A stretch of DNA of 64,000 nucleotides from the NCBI RefSeq assembly GCF_963678635.1, contig NC_087065.1, forward strand, positions 40,611,430 through 40,675,429. Reading direction: 5' to 3'. Below the pieces are notes generated by a model. The model had not been told where the DNA came from. It saw only the letters and a program-made list of their open reading frames with translations, and did no database searches. The position numbers and the translations under genes were made by a program. This DNA comes from Symsagittifera roscoffensis. Its lineage: Eukaryota; Xenacoelomorpha; Acoela; Convolutidae. Positions 21,215 through 35,760 of this stretch are shown here, piece after piece; position 1 is the stretch's first letter; every line of letters starts with the position of its first letter.

Positions 21215-24200
21215 ACTCGATCTAGCGAAAGTAATTCAAAATACTTATCTTGAGATTGAAAAAAAAATCCGACTGATTCATCCACGATGAGTCATTTAAT
21301 TGTTGCTCAAAAAAACTAGCTAAAATAACTAACGGTTAGTTTTTCACTGTCAAACTCAATCAGACAAAAATCAATTCAAAAAAAATCTTGAAACTGAAAA
21401 CAACATCCGACTGATTGATGAACAATGAGTTATTCAATTGTTGCATAAATAATTTAGCTAGAATAACCAACGGCTGGTGACTCACTGTCGAAATCAACCA
21501 AGCAGTAATCAAATCAAAAATTCTTGAATTTGAATACAACATCCGACTGATTCGTCAACAATGAGTCATTTAATTGTTGCATAAATAATTTAGCTAGAAT
21601 AACTAACGGCTAGTGATTCACTGTCGAACTCGATCTAGCAAAACTAAATTTAACTTTGTATCTAGAAATTGAATACGACATCCCACTGATTTATCAACTA
21701 TGAGTCATTTAATTGCTGCATTAATAAATTAGCTAGAAAAACTAACGGCTAGTGATTGACTGCCGAACTCGATCTAGCGAAAGTAATTCAAAATACTTAC
21801 CTTGGGATTGAAAAAAAACATCCGACTGATTCATCCACGATGAGTCATATGATTGTTGCAAAAAAATTGAGGTAGAATAACTAACGGCTAGTCTTTCACT
21901 GTCGAGCTCGATCTAGCAAAACTAATTCATTCAAAAGACTTATCTTGAGATAGAAAAAAACATCCGACTGATTCATCCACGATGAGTCACTTAATTGTTG
22001 CTCAAAAAAACTAGCTAAAATAACTAACGGTTAGTGTTTCACTGTCAAACTCAATCAGACAAAAATCAATTCAAAAAAAATCTTGAAACTGAAAACAACA
22101 TCCGACTGATTGATGAACAATGAGTCATTCAATTGTTGCATAAATAATTTAGCTAGAATAACCAACGGCTGGTGATTCACTGTCGAAATCAACCAAGCAG
22201 TAATCAAATCAAAAATTCTTGAATTTGAATACAACATCCGACTGATTCGTCAACAATGAGTCATTTAATTGTTGCATAAATAATCTAGCTAGAATAACTA
22301 ACGGCTAGTGATTCACTGTCTAACTCGATCTAGCAAAACTGAATTTAACTTTGTATCTAGAAATTGAATACGACATCCCACTGATTTATCAACTATGAGT
22401 CATTTAATTGCTGCATTAAAAATTTAGCTAGAAAAACTAACGGCTAGTGATTGACTGCCGAACTCGATCTAGCGAAAGTAATTAAAAATACTTATCTTGG
22501 GATTGAAAAAAACATCCGACTGATTCATCCACGATGAGTCATATGATTGTTGCAAAAAAAATTGAGGTAGAATAACTAACGGCTAGTCTTTCACTGTCGA
22601 GCTCGATCTAGCAAAACTAATTCATTCAAAAGACTTATCTTGAGATAGAAAAAAACATCCGACTGATTCATCCACGATGAGTCACTTAATTGTTGCTCAA
22701 AAAAACTAGCTAAAATAACTAACGGTTAGTGTTTCACTGTCAAACTCAATCAGACAAAAATCAATTCAAAAAAAATCTTGAAACTGAAAACAACATCCGA
22801 CTGATTGATGAACAATGAGTCATTCAATTGTTGCATAAATAATTTAGCTAGAACAACCAACGGCTGGTGATTCACTGTCGAAATCAACCAAGCAGTAATC
22901 AAATCAAAAATTCTTGAATTTGAATACAACATCCGACTGATTCGTCAACAATGAGTCATTTAATTGTTGCATAAATAATCTAGCTAGAAAAACTAACGGC
23001 TAGTGATTGACTGCCGAACTCGATCTAGCGAAAGTAATTAAAAATACTTATCTTGGGATTGAAAAAAACATCCGACTGATTCATCCACGATGAGTCATAT
23101 GATTGTTGCAAAAAAATTGAGGTAGAATAACTAACGGTTAGTATTTCACTGTCGAGCTCGATCTAGCAAAACTAATTCATTCAAAAGACTTATCTTGAGA
23201 TTGAAAAAAACATCCGACTGATTCATCCACGATGAGTCACTTAATTGTTGCTCAAAAAAACTAGCTAAAATAACTAACGGTTAGTGTTTCACTGTCAAAC
23301 TCAATCAGACAAAAATCAATTCAAAAAAAATCTTGAAACTGAAAACAACATCCGACTGATTGATGAGCAATGAGTCATTCAATTGTTGCATAAATAATTT
23401 AGCTAGAATAACCAACGGCTGGTGATTCACTGTCGAAATCAACCAAGCAGTAATCAAATCAAAAATTCTTGAATTTGAATACAACATCCGACTGATTCGT
23501 CAACAATGAGTCATTTAATTGTTGCATAAATAATCTAGCTAGAATAACTAACGGCTAGTGATTCACTGTCTAACTCGATCTAGCAAAACTGAATTTAACT
23601 TTGTATCTAGAAATTGAATACGACATCCCACTGATTTATCAACTATGAGTCATTTAATTGCTGCATTAAAAATTTAGCTAGAAAAACTAACGGCTAGTGA
23701 TTGACTGCCGAACTCGATCTAGCGAAAGTAATTAAAAATACTTATCTTGGGATTGAAAAAAACATCCGACTGATTCATCCACGATGAGTCATATGATTGT
23801 TGCAAAAAAATTGAGGTAGAATAACTAACGGTTAGTATTTCACTGTCGAGCTCGATCTAGCAAAACTAATTCATTCAAAAGACTTATCTTGAGATTGAAA
23901 AAAACATCCGACTGATTCATCCACGATGAGTCCTATGATTGTTGCAAAAAAATTGAGGTAGAATAACTAACGGCTAGTATTTCACTGTCGAGCTCGATCT
24001 AGCAAAACTAATTCATTCAAAAGACTTATCTTGAGATTGAAAAAAAACATCCGACTGATTCATCCACGATGAGTCATTTAATTGTTGCTCAAAAAAACTA
24101 GCTAAAATAACTAACGGTTAGTGTTTCACTGTCAAACTCAATCAGACAAAAATCAATTCAAAAAAAATCTTGAAACTGAAAACAACATCCGACTGATTGA

Positions 24201-24640
24201 TGAACAATGAGTCATTCAATTACAGCAAAAATAATTTAGCTAGAAAAACCAACGGCTGGTAATTCACTGTCGAAATCAACCAAGCAGTAATCAAATCAAA
24301 AATTCTTGAATTTGAATACAACATCCGACTGAATCGTCAACAATGAGTCATTTAATTGTTGCATAAATAATTTAGCTAGAATAACCAACAGCTAGTGATT
24401 CACTGTCTAACTCGATCTAGCAAAACTAAATTTAACTTTGTATCTAGAAATTGAATACGACATCCCACTGATTTATCAACTATGAGTCATTTAATTGCTG
24501 CATTAATAATTTAGCTAGAAAAACTAACGGCTAGTGATTGACTGCCGAACTCGATCTAGCGAAAGTAATTAAAAAAACTTATCTTGGGATTGAAAAAAAC
24601 ATCCGACTGATTCATCCACGATGAGTCATTTAATTGTTGC
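21215..24640. repeat. HOR zone with 695-bp pentamers and one ~555-bp tetramer
   Basis: The same segment recurs at 21360, 22055, 22750 and 23305, spacings 695, 695 and 555 bp (five, five and four monomers). The copies differ at only a few positions, such as GAGTTATTC versus GAGTCATTC and GATGAGCAATGAG versus GATGAACAATGAG. A 60-codon minus-strand frame is shared by all four copies because of homogenisation. Confidence 0.85.
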
Positions 24641-26300
24641 TCATAAAAACTAGCTAAAATAACTAACGGTTAGTGTTTCACTGTCAAACTCAATCAGACA
24701 AAAATCAATTCAAAAAAATCTTGAAATTGAAAACAACATCCGACTGATTGATGAAAAATGAATCAGTTAATTGTTGCATGAATAAATTAGCTAGAACAAC
24801 TAACGGCTAGTGATTCACTGTCGAACTCGATCTAGCAAAAGTAATTGAAAAAACTTGTCTTGAACTTGAATACAAAATCCGACTGATTCATCAACGATGA
24901 GTCGTTCAATTACTGTTCAAAAAATTCAGCAAGAATAACTAACGGCTAGTGATTTACTGTCAAACTCAACCAAGCGAAAATCGATTCAAAAAAATCACGA
25001 AATTGAATACATCCGACTGATTCATCAACAATGAGTCATATGATTGCTGAAAAAATAATTGAGGTAGAATAACTAACGGCTAGTATTTCACTGTCGAGCT
25101 CGATCTAGCGACACTAATTCAAAAAACTAATCTTGAGCTTGAAAACAACATCCGACTGATTCATCAACGATGAGTCATTTAATTATTGCTCAAAAAATTC
25201 AGCAAGAACAACTAACAGCTAGTGATTTACACGTTAACTCAACCCAGCAAAAATCAATTCGAAAAGTCTTGAAACTGATTACAATATCCGACTGATTCGT
25301 CAACGATGAGTCATTTAATTGCTGCTCATATAAATTCACCGTCGAACTCGATCTAGCAAAAATAATTCGAAATACTTGTCTTGAAATTGAATACAACATC
25401 CGACTGATTCATCAACAATGAGTCATTTAATTGTTGCTCATATAATTTAGCTAGAATAACTAACGGCTATTGATTCACTGTCGAACTCGATCAAGCAAAA
25501 ATCATTCAAAATACTTGTCTTGAAATTGAATACAACATCCGACTGATTCATCAACAATGAGTCATTTAATTGTTGCTCATATAATTTAGCTAGAATAACT
25601 AACGGCTATTGATTCACTGTCGAACTCGATCAAGCAAAACTAAATTCAAATTTGTATCTAGAAAATGAATACGACATCACACTGATTCATGAACAAAGAG
25701 TCAATTAATTGCTGAATTAATAATTTACCTAGAATAACTAACGGCTAGTGAATCACTGCCGAACTCGATCTAGCAAAACTAATTTAAAAAAAATATCTCG
25801 AACTTGAATACAACATCCTACTGATTCATCAACGATGAGTCATTTAACTATTGCTCAAAAAATTCAGCAAGAATAACTAACAGCTAGTATTTCACTGTCG
25901 AGCTCGATCTAGTAAAACTAATTCAAAAAACTAATCTTGAACTTGAATACAACATCCGACTGAATCATCAACGTTGAGTCATTTAATTATTGCTCAAAAA
26001 ATTCAGCAAGAACAACTAACGGCTAGTGATTTACACGTGAACTCAACCAAGCAAAAATCAATTCAAAAAGTCTTGAAACTGAATACAATATCCGACTGAT
26101 TCGTCAACGATGAGTCATTTAATTTCTGCTCATATAAATTAGCTAGAATAACTAACGGCTATTGATTCACTGTCGAACTCAATCTAGCAAAACTAAATTC
26201 AAATTTGTATCTAGAAATTGAATACGACATCACACTGATTCATGAACAAAGAGTCAATTAATTGCTGAATTAATAAATTAGCTAGAATAACTAAAGGCTA
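24640..26300. repeat. Mixed monomers with a truncated unit at about 25,331
   Basis: The types seen at 18.1-19.9 kb return (GAGTCGTTCAATTACTG, GAGGTAGAATAACTAACGG). At 25,321-25,345 the usual GAATAACTAACGGCTAG junction between two units is missing: CATATAAATTCACCGTCG runs straight into the next unit. Two nearly identical monomers follow (25,35x-25,62x). Confidence 0.6.
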
Positions 26301-28180
26301 GTGATTCACTGCCGAACTCGATCTAGCGAAAGTAAACCGAAATACTTGTCTTGAAACTGAACACAACTTCCGATTGAATCATCAATATTGAGACAATTAA
26401 TTGTTGCTCAAACCAATTAGCTTGAATAACTAACGGCTAGTAATTCACTGTCGAACTCGATCTAGCAAAACTAATTCAAAAAAATTATCTCGAACTTGAA
26501 TACAACATCCTACTGATTCATCAACGATGAGTCATTTAACTATTGCTCAAAAAATTCAGCAAGAATAACTAACGGCTAATATTTCACTGTCGAGCTCGAT
26601 CTAGCAAAACTAATTCAAAAAACTAATCTTGAAATTGAATACAACATCCGACTGATTCAGCAACAATGAGTCATTTAATTGTTGCTCATATAATTTAGCT
26701 AGAATAACTAACGGCTATTGATAAACTGTCGAACTCGATCTAGCAAAACTAAATTCAAATTTGTATCTAGAAATTGAACAAGACATCACATTGATTCATG
26801 AAAAAAGAGTCATTTAATTGCTGCATTAATAATCTAGCTAGAATAACTAACGGCTAGTGATTCACTGCCGAACTCGATCTAGCGAAAGTTAATCGAAATA
26901 CTTGTCTTGAAACTGAACACAACTTCCGATTGAATCATCAATATTGAGACATTCAACTGTTGCTCAAACAAATTAGCTTGAATAACTAACGGCTAGTAAT
27001 TCACTGTCGAACTCGATCTAGCAAAACTAACTCAAAAAAATTTTCTCGAACTTGAATACAACATCCTACTGATTCATCAACGATGAGTCATTTAACTATA
27101 GCTCAAAAAATTCAGCAAGAATAACTAACGGCTAGTGATTTACTGTCGAGCTCGATCTAGCAAAACTAATTCAAAAAACTAATCTTGAAATTGAATACAA
27201 CATCCGACTGATTCATCAACAATGAGTCATTTAATTGTTGCTCATATAATTTAGCCAGAATAACTAACGGCTATTGATAAACTGTCGAACTCGATCTAGC
27301 AAAACTAATTTCAAATTTGTATCTAGAAATTGAATAAGACATCACATTGATTCATGAAAAAAGAGTCATTTAATTGCTGCATTAATAATCTAGCTAGAAT
27401 AACTAACGGCTAGTGATTCACTGCCGAACTCGATCTAGCGAAAGTTAATCGAAATACTTGTCTTGAAACTGAACACAACTTCCGATTGAATCATCAATAT
27501 TGAGACATTCAACTGTTGCTCAAACAAATTAGGTTGAATAACTAACGGCTAGTAATTCACTGTCGAACTCGATTTAGCAAAACTAACTCAAAAAAATTTT
27601 CTCGAACTTGAATACAACATCCTACTGATTCATCAACGATGAGTCATTTAACTATTGCTCAAAAAATTCAGCAAGAATAACTAACGGCTAGTGATTTACT
27701 GTCGAGCTCGATCTAGCAAAACTAATTCAAAAAACTAATCTTGAAATTGAATACAACATCCGACTGATTCATCAACAATGAGTCATTTAATTGTTGCTCA
27801 TATAATTTAGCTAGAATAACTAACGGCTATTGATAAACTGTCGAACTCGATCTAGCAAAACTAAATTCAAATTTGTATCTAGAAATTGAATAAGACATCA
27901 CATTGATTCATGAAAAAAGAGTCATTTAATTGCTGCATTAATAATCTAGCTAGAATAACTAACGGCTAGTGATTCACTGCCGAACTCGATCTAGCGAAAG
28001 TTAATCGAAATACTTGTCTTGAAACTGAACACAACTTCCGATTGAATCATCAATATTGAGACATTCAACTGTTGCTCAAACAAATTAGCTTGAATAACCA
28101 ACGGCTAGTAATTCACTGTCGAACTCGATCTAGCAAAACTAACTCAAAAAAAATTATCTCGAACTTGAATACAACATCCG
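26300..28180. repeat. Three tandem 556-bp tetramer HOR units
   Basis: GAAAAAAGAGTCATTTAATTG occurs with its A run beginning at 26801, 27357 and 27913, an exact 556-bp spacing (four monomers of 139). The copies share private variants such as TTGATAAACTGTCG and CTTCCGATTGAATCATC and differ at scattered single bases. Confidence 0.85.
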
Positions 28181-28229
28181 ACTGATTCATCAACAATGAG
28201 TCTTTTAATTGTTGCTCAAATAATTTAGC

Positions 28230-30830
28230 TAGAATAACTAACGGCTAGTGATTCACTGTCGAACTCGATCTAGCAAAACTAAAATCAAATTTGTATCTAG
28301 AAAATGAAAAAGACATCCAACTGATTCATCAACAATGAGTCATTTAATTGCTGAATTAATAATTTAGCTAGAATAACTAACGGCTAGTAATTCACTGCCG
28401 AACTCGATCTAGCAAAACTAATTCAAAGAACTTATCTTGAACTTGAATAGAACATCCGACAGATTCATCAAAGATGAGTCATTATTTATTGCTCAAAAAA
28501 GTCAGCAAGAATAACTAACGGCTAGTGATTTACTGTCGAACTCAACCAAACAAAAATCAATTCAAAAAGTCTTGAAACTGAATACACCATCCGACTGATT
28601 CGTCAACAATGGGACATTTAATTGTTGCATAAATAAATTAGCTAGAATAACTAACGGCTAGTGATTCACTGTCGAAAACGATTTAGCAAAAAAAAACAAT
28701 TCAAATTGATTGTCTTGAAATTGAATACAACATCCGACTGATTCATCGTCAATGAGTCATTTGATTGTTGCTCATATAATTTAGCTAGAAAACTAACGGC
28801 TAGTCATTCACTGTCGAACTCGATCTAGCGAAATTTTGTATCTAGAAATTGAATACGACATCCTACTGATTCATCAAAAATGAGTCTTTTAACTGCTGCA
28901 TTAAAACTTTAATTGAATAACTAACAGCTAGTGATTCACTGCCGAACTCGATCTAGCGAAATAATTCAAAATACTTGTCTTGAAACTGAACACAACATCT
29001 GATTGAATCATCAATATTGAGACATTTAATTGTTGCTCAAATAAAAAAGCTAGAATAAATAACGGCAAGTGATTCACTGTCGAACTCGATCTAGCAGAAC
29101 TAATTCAACAAAATTATCTTGAACTTGAATACACAATCCGACTGATTCATCAACGATGAGTCAATTAATTATTGCTCATTAAATTCAGCAAGAATTACTA
29201 ACGACTAGTGATTTACTGTCGAACTCAACCAAGCAAAAATCAATTCGAAAAGTCTTGAAATTGAATACAACATCCGACTGATTCGTGAACAATGGGTCAT
29301 TTAATTGTTGCAAAAATAATTTAGCTAGAATAACTAATGGCTAGTGATTCACTGTCGAAATCGATCTAGCAAAAATAATTCAAAATACTTGTCTTGGAAT
29401 TGAAAATAACATCCGACGGATTCATCAACAATGAGTCATTTAATTGTTGCTCATTTAATTTAGCCAGAATAACTAACGGCTATTGATTTACTGTCGAACT
29501 CAACCAAGCAGTAATCCAATCAAAAATTCTTGAATTTGAATACAACATCCGACTGATTTGTCAACAATGAGTCATTTAATTGTTGCATAAATAATTAAGC
29601 TAGAATAACTAACGGCTAGTGATTCACTGTCGAACTCGATCTAGCAAAACTAAAATCAAATTTGTATCTAGAAAATGAAAAAGACATCCAACTGATTCAT
29701 CAACAATGAGTCATTTAATTGCTGAATTAATAATTTAGCTAGAATAACTAACGGCTAGTAATTCACTGCCGAACTCGATCTAGCAAAACTAATTCAAAGA
29801 ACTTATCTTGAACTTGAATAGAACATCCGACAGATTCATCAAAGATGAGTCATTATTTATTGCTCAAAAAAGTCAGCAAGAATAACTAACGGCTAGTGAT
29901 TTACTGTCGAACTCAACCAAACAAAAATCAATTCAAAAAGTCTTGAAACTGAATACACCATCCGACTGATTCGTCAACAATGGGACATTTAATTGTTGCA
30001 TAAATAAATTAGCTAGAATAACTAACGGCTAGTGATTCACTGTCGAAAACGATTTAGCAAAAAAAACAATTCAAATTGATTGTCTTGAAATTGAATACAA
30101 CATCCGACTGATTCATCATCAATGAGTCATTTGATTGTTGCTCATATAATTTAGCTAGAAAACTAACGGCTAGTCATTCACTGTCGAACTCGATCTAGCG
30201 AAATTTTGTATCTAGAAATTGAATACGACATCCTACTGATTCATCAAAAATGAGTCTTTTAACTGCTGCATTAAAACTTTAATTGAATAACTAACAGCTA
30301 GTGATTCACTGCCGAACTCGATCTAGCGAAAGTAATTCAAAATACTTGTCTTGAAACTGAACACAACATCTGATTGAATCATCAATATTGAGACATTTAA
30401 TTGTTGCTCAAATAAAAAAGCTAGAATAAATAACGGCAAGTGATTCACTGTCGAACTCGATCTAGCAGAACTAAGTCAACAAAATTATCTTAAACTTGAA
30501 TACACAATCCGACTGATTCATCAACGATGAGTCAATTAATTATTGCTCATTAAATTCAGCAAGAATTACTAACGACTAGTGATTTACTGTCGAACTCAAC
30601 CAAGCAAAAATCAATTCGAAAAGTCTTGAAATTGAATACAACATCCGACTGATTCGTGAACAATGGGTCATTTAATAGTTGCAAAAATAATTTAGCTAGA
30701 ATAACTAATGGCTAGTGATTCACTGTCGAAATCGATCTAGCAAAAATAATTCAAAATATGTGTCTTGGAATTGAAAATAACATCCGACGGATTCATCAAC
30801 AATGAGTCATTTAATTGTTGCTCATACAAT
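28230..30830. repeat. ~1,371-bp tandem block pair
   Basis: AAGATGAGTCATTATTTATTG at 28471 recurs at 29842 (offset 1,371). The copies share a short unit in which CTAGCGAAATTTTGTATC lacks part of the A-rich middle. Small indels move the offset to about 1,375 by 30.8 kb. Pieces of the same block appear again at 33.7-34.3 kb and 36.5-38.3 kb. Confidence 0.8.
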
Positions 30831-30869
30831 TTAGCTAGAATAACTAACGGCTAGTGATTCACTGTCGAA

Positions 30870-33710
30870 CTCGATCTAGCAAAATTAAATTCAATTTTGT
30901 ATCTAGAAATTGAATACGACATCCCATTGATTCATCAACAATGAGTCATTTAACTGCTGCATTAATACTTAAGCTAGAATAACTAACAGCTAGTGATTCA
31001 GTGCCGAACTCGATCTAGCGAAAGTAATTCAAAATACTTGTCTTGAAACTGAACACAACATCTGATCGAATCATCAATATTGAGACATTTAATTGTTGCT
31101 CAAATGAAATAGCTTGAATAACTAACGGCTAGTAATTCACTGTCGAACTCGATCTAGCAAAACTAACTCAAAGAACTTATCTTGAACTTGAATAGAACAT
31201 CCGACAGATTCATCAAAGATGAGTCATTATTTATTGCTCAAAAAAGTCAGCAAGAATAACTAACGGCTAGTGATTTACTGTCGAACTCAACCAAACAAAA
31301 ATCAATTCAAAAAGTCTTGAAACTGAATACACCATCCGACTGATTCGTCAACAATGGGACATTTAATTGTTGCATAAATAAATTAGCTAGAATAACTAAC
31401 GGCTAGTGATTCACTGTCGAAAACGATTTAGCAAAAAAAAACAATTCAAATTGATTGTCTTGAAATTGAATACAACATCCGACTGATTCATCATCAATGA
31501 GTCATTTGATTGTTGCTCATATAATTTAGCTAGAAAACTAACGGCTAGTCATTCACTGTCGAACTCGATCTAGCAAAACTAATTCAAAGAACTTATCTTG
31601 AACTTGAATAGAACATCCGACAGATTCATCAAAGATGAGTCATTATTTATTGCTCAAAAAAGTCAGCAAGAATAACTAACGGCTAGTGATTTACTGTCGA
31701 ACTCGATCTAGCAAAACTAATTCAAAGAACTTATCTTGAACTTGAATAGAACATCCGACAGATTCATCAAAGATGAGTCATTATTTATTGCTCAAAAAAG
31801 TCAGCAAGAAAAACTAACGGCTAGTAATTCACTGCCGAACTCGATCTAGCAAAACTAATTCAAAGAACTTATCTTGAACTTGAATAGAACATCCGACAGA
31901 TTCATCAAAGATGAGTCATTATTTATTGCTCAAAAAAGTCAGCAAGAATAACTAACGGCTAGTGATTTACTGTCGAACTCAACCAAACAAAAATCAATTC
32001 AAAAAGTCTTGAAACTGAATACACCATCCGACTGATTCGTCAACAATGGGACATTTAATTGTTGCATAAATAAATTAGCTAGAATAACTAACGGCTAGTG
32101 ATTCACTGTCGAAAACGATTTACCAAAAAAAAACAATTCAAATTGATTGTCTTGAAATTGAATACAACATCCGACTGATTCATCATCAATGAGTCATTTG
32201 ATTGTTGCTCATATAATTTAGCTAGAAAACTAACGGCTAGTCATTCACTGTCGAACTCGATCTAGCGAAATTTTGTATCTAGAAATTGAATACGACATCC
32301 TACTGATTCATCAAAAATGAGTCTTTTAACTGCTGCATTAAAACTTTAATTGAATAACTAACAGCTAGTGATTCACTGTCGAACTCGATCTAGCAAAATT
32401 AAATTCAATTTTGTATCTAGAAATTGAATACGACATCCCACTGATTCATCAACAATGAGTCATTTAACTGCTGCATTAATACTTAAGCTAGAATAACTAA
32501 CAGCTAGTGATTCAGTGCCGAACTCGATCTAGCGAAAGTAATTCAAAATACTTGTCTTGAAACTGAACACAACATCTGATTGAATCATCAATATTGAGAC
32601 ATTTAATTGTTGCTCAAATGAAATAGCTTGAATAACTAACGGCTAGTAATTCACTGTCGAACTCGATCTAGCAAAACTAACTCAAAGAACTTATCTTGAA
32701 CTTGAATAGAACATCCGACAGATTCATCAAAGATGAGTCATTATTTATTGCTCAAAAAAGTCAGCAAGAATAACTAACGGCTAGTGATTTACTGTCGAAC
32801 TCAACCAAACAAAAATCAATTCAAAAAGTCTTGAAACTGAATACACCATCCGACTGATTCGTCAACAATGGGACATTTAATTGTTGCATAAATAAATTAG
32901 CTAGAATAACTAACGGCTAGTGATTCACTGTCGAAAACGATTTAGCAAAAAAAAACAATTCAAATTGATTGTCTTGAAATTGAATACAACATCCGACTGA
33001 TTCATCATCAATGAGTCATTTGATTGTTGCTCATATAATTTAGCTAGAAAACTAACGGCTAGTCATTCACTGTCGAACTCGATCTAGCAAAACTAATTCA
33101 AAGAACTTATCTTGAACTTGAATAGAACATCCGACAGATTCATCAAAGATGAGTCATTATTTATTGCTCAAAAAAGTCAGCAAGAATAACTAACGGCTAG
33201 TGATTTACTGTCGAACTCGATCTAGCAAAACTAATTCAAAGAACTTATCTTGAACTTGAATAGAACATCCGACAGATTCATCAAAGATGAGTCATTATTT
33301 ATTGCTCAAAAAAGTCAGCAAGAAAAACTAACGGCTAGTAATTCACTGCCGAACTCGATCTAGCAAAACTAATTCAAAGAACTTATCTTGAACTTGAATA
33401 GAACATCCGACAGATTCATCAAAGATGAGTCATTATTTATTGCTCAAAAAAGTCAGCAAGAATAACTAACGGCTAGTGATTTACTGTCGAACTCAACCAA
33501 ACAAAAATCAATTCAAAAAGTCTTGAAACTGAATACACCATCCGACTGATTCGTCAACAATGGGACATTTAATTGTTGCATAAATAAATTAGCTAGAATA
33601 ACTAACGGCTAGTGATTCACTGTCGAAAACGATTTAGCAAAAAAAAACAATTCAAATTGATTGTCTTGAAATTGAATACAACATCCGACTGATTCATCAT
33701 CAATGAGTCT
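30870..33710. repeat. 1,514-bp block pair containing a 138-bp monomer triplication
   Basis: AAGATGAGTC anchors at 31216, 31632, 31770 and 31908 are matched at 32730, 33146, 33284 and 33422, each by exactly 1,514 bp. Inside each copy one monomer is repeated three times at 138-bp spacing, so the local triplication came before the block duplication. The copies part near 32,190 and 33,700. Confidence 0.85.
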
Positions 33711-35760
33711 TTTAACTGCTGCATTAAAACTTTAATTGAATAACTAACAGCTAGTGATTCACTGCCGAACTCGATCTAGCGAAAGTAATTCAAAATACTT
33801 GTCTTGAAACTGAACACAACATCTGATTGAATCATCAATATTGAGACATTTAATTGTTGCTCAAATAAAAAAGCTAGAATAAATAACGGCAAGTGATTCA
33901 CTGTCGAACTCGATCTAGCAGAACTAAGTCAACAAAATTATCTTGAACTTGAATACACAATCCGACTGATTCATCAACGATGAGTCAATTAATTATTGCT
34001 CATTAAATTCAGCAAGAATTACTAACGACTAGTGATTTACTGTCGAACTCAACCAAGCAAAAATCAATTCGAAAAGTCTTGAAATTGAATACAACATCCG
34101 ACTGATTCGTGAACAATGGGTCATTTAATTGTTGCAAAAATAATTTAGCTAGAATAACTAATGGCTAGTGATTCACTGTCGAAATCGATCTAGCAAAAAT
34201 AATTCAAAATACTTGTCTTGGAATTGAAAATAACATCCGACGGATTCATCAACAATGAGTCATTTAATTGTTGCTCATACAATTTAGCTAGAATAACTAA
34301 CGGCTAGTGATTCACTGTCGAACTCGATCTAGCAAAATTAAATTCAATTTTGTATCTAGAAATTGAATACGACATCCCACTGATTCATCAACAATGAGTC
34401 ATTTAACTGCTGCATTAATACTTAAGCTAGAATAACTAACAGCTAGTGATTCACTGCCGAACTCGATCTAGCGAAAGTAATTCAAAATACTTGTCGTGAA
34501 ACTGAACACAACATCTGATTGAATCATCAATATTGAGACATTTAATTGTTGCTCAAATGAAATAGCTTGAATAACTAACGGCTAGTAATTCACTGTCGAA
34601 CTCGATCTAGCAAAACTAACTCAAAAAAATTATCTCGAACTTGAATACAACATCCTACTGATTCATCAACGATGAGTCATTTAACTATTGCTCAAAAAAT
34701 TCAGCAAGAATAACTAACGGCTAGTGATTTACTGTCGAACTCAACCAAGCAGTAATCCAATCAAAAATTCTTGAATTTGAATACAACATCCGACTGATTC
34801 GTCAACAATGAGTCATTTAATTATTGCATAAAGAATTTAGCTAGAATAACTAACGGCTAGTGATTCACTGTCGATCTCGATCTAGCAAAACTAAATTTAA
34901 ATATGTATCTAGAAATTGAATACGACATCCCACTGATTTATCAACTATGAGTCATTTAATTGCTGCATTAATAATTTAGCTAGAAAAACTAACGGCTAGT
35001 GATTCACTGTCAAACTCGATCTAGCAAAAATAATTCAAAATACTTGTCTTGAAATTGAATACAACTTCCGACTGATTCATCAACAATGAGTCATTTAATT
35101 GTTGCTCATTTAATTTAGCCAGAATAACTAACGGCTATTGATTTACTGTCGAACTCAACCAAGCAGTAATCCAATCAAAAATTCTTGAATTTGAATACAA
35201 CATCCGACTGATTTGTCAACAATGAGTCATTTATTTGTAGCATAAATAATTAAGCTAGAACAACTAACGGCTAGTGATTCACTGTCGAACTCGATCTAGC
35301 GAAACTAAATTTAAATTTGTATCTAGAAATTGAATACGACATCCCACTGATTTATCAACTATGAGTCATTTAATTGCTGCATTAATAATTTAGCTAGAAA
35401 AACTAACGGCTAGTGATTCATTGCCGAACTCGATCTAGCTAAACTAAATTCAATTTTGTATCTAGAAATTGAAAACGACATTCCCCTTTTTCATCAACAA
35501 TGAGTTTTTTAATTGGTGCATTAATAATTTAGCTAGAACAACTAACGGCTAGTGATTCACTGCCGAACTCGATCTAGCGAAAGTAATTCAAAATACTTGT
35601 CTTGAAAGTGACTACAACATCCGACTGATTCATCAACAATGAGTCTTTTAATTGTTGCTCAAATAATTTAGCTAGAATAACTAACGGCTAGTGATTCACT
35701 GTCGAACTCGATCTAGCAAAACTATTATCAAATTTGTATCTAGAAATTGAAAAAGACATC
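33710..35760. repeat. Mixed monomers, rearranged copies of 29-31 kb types
   Basis: This segment carries types seen at 29-31 kb (ACGACTAGTGATTTACTG, GAACAATGGGTCATTTAATTG). A rare unit at about 35,478 has ACATTCCCCTTTTTCATC where others have ACATCCCACTGATTCATC. No long internal duplication was noticed. Confidence 0.55.

Noticed and set aside
21360-23487. Four near-identical 60-codon minus-strand frames (21360, 22055, 22750, 23305) as a repeated small gene
   Set aside because: They lie wholly inside satellite monomers, share the same HOR position and spacing (695, 695, 555 bp), and are explained by homogenisation. Other monomers with the same sequence class are full of stops.
25199-25399. 66-codon minus-strand frame
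   Set aside because: It spans satellite sequence only, including a truncated monomer junction; a chance frame.
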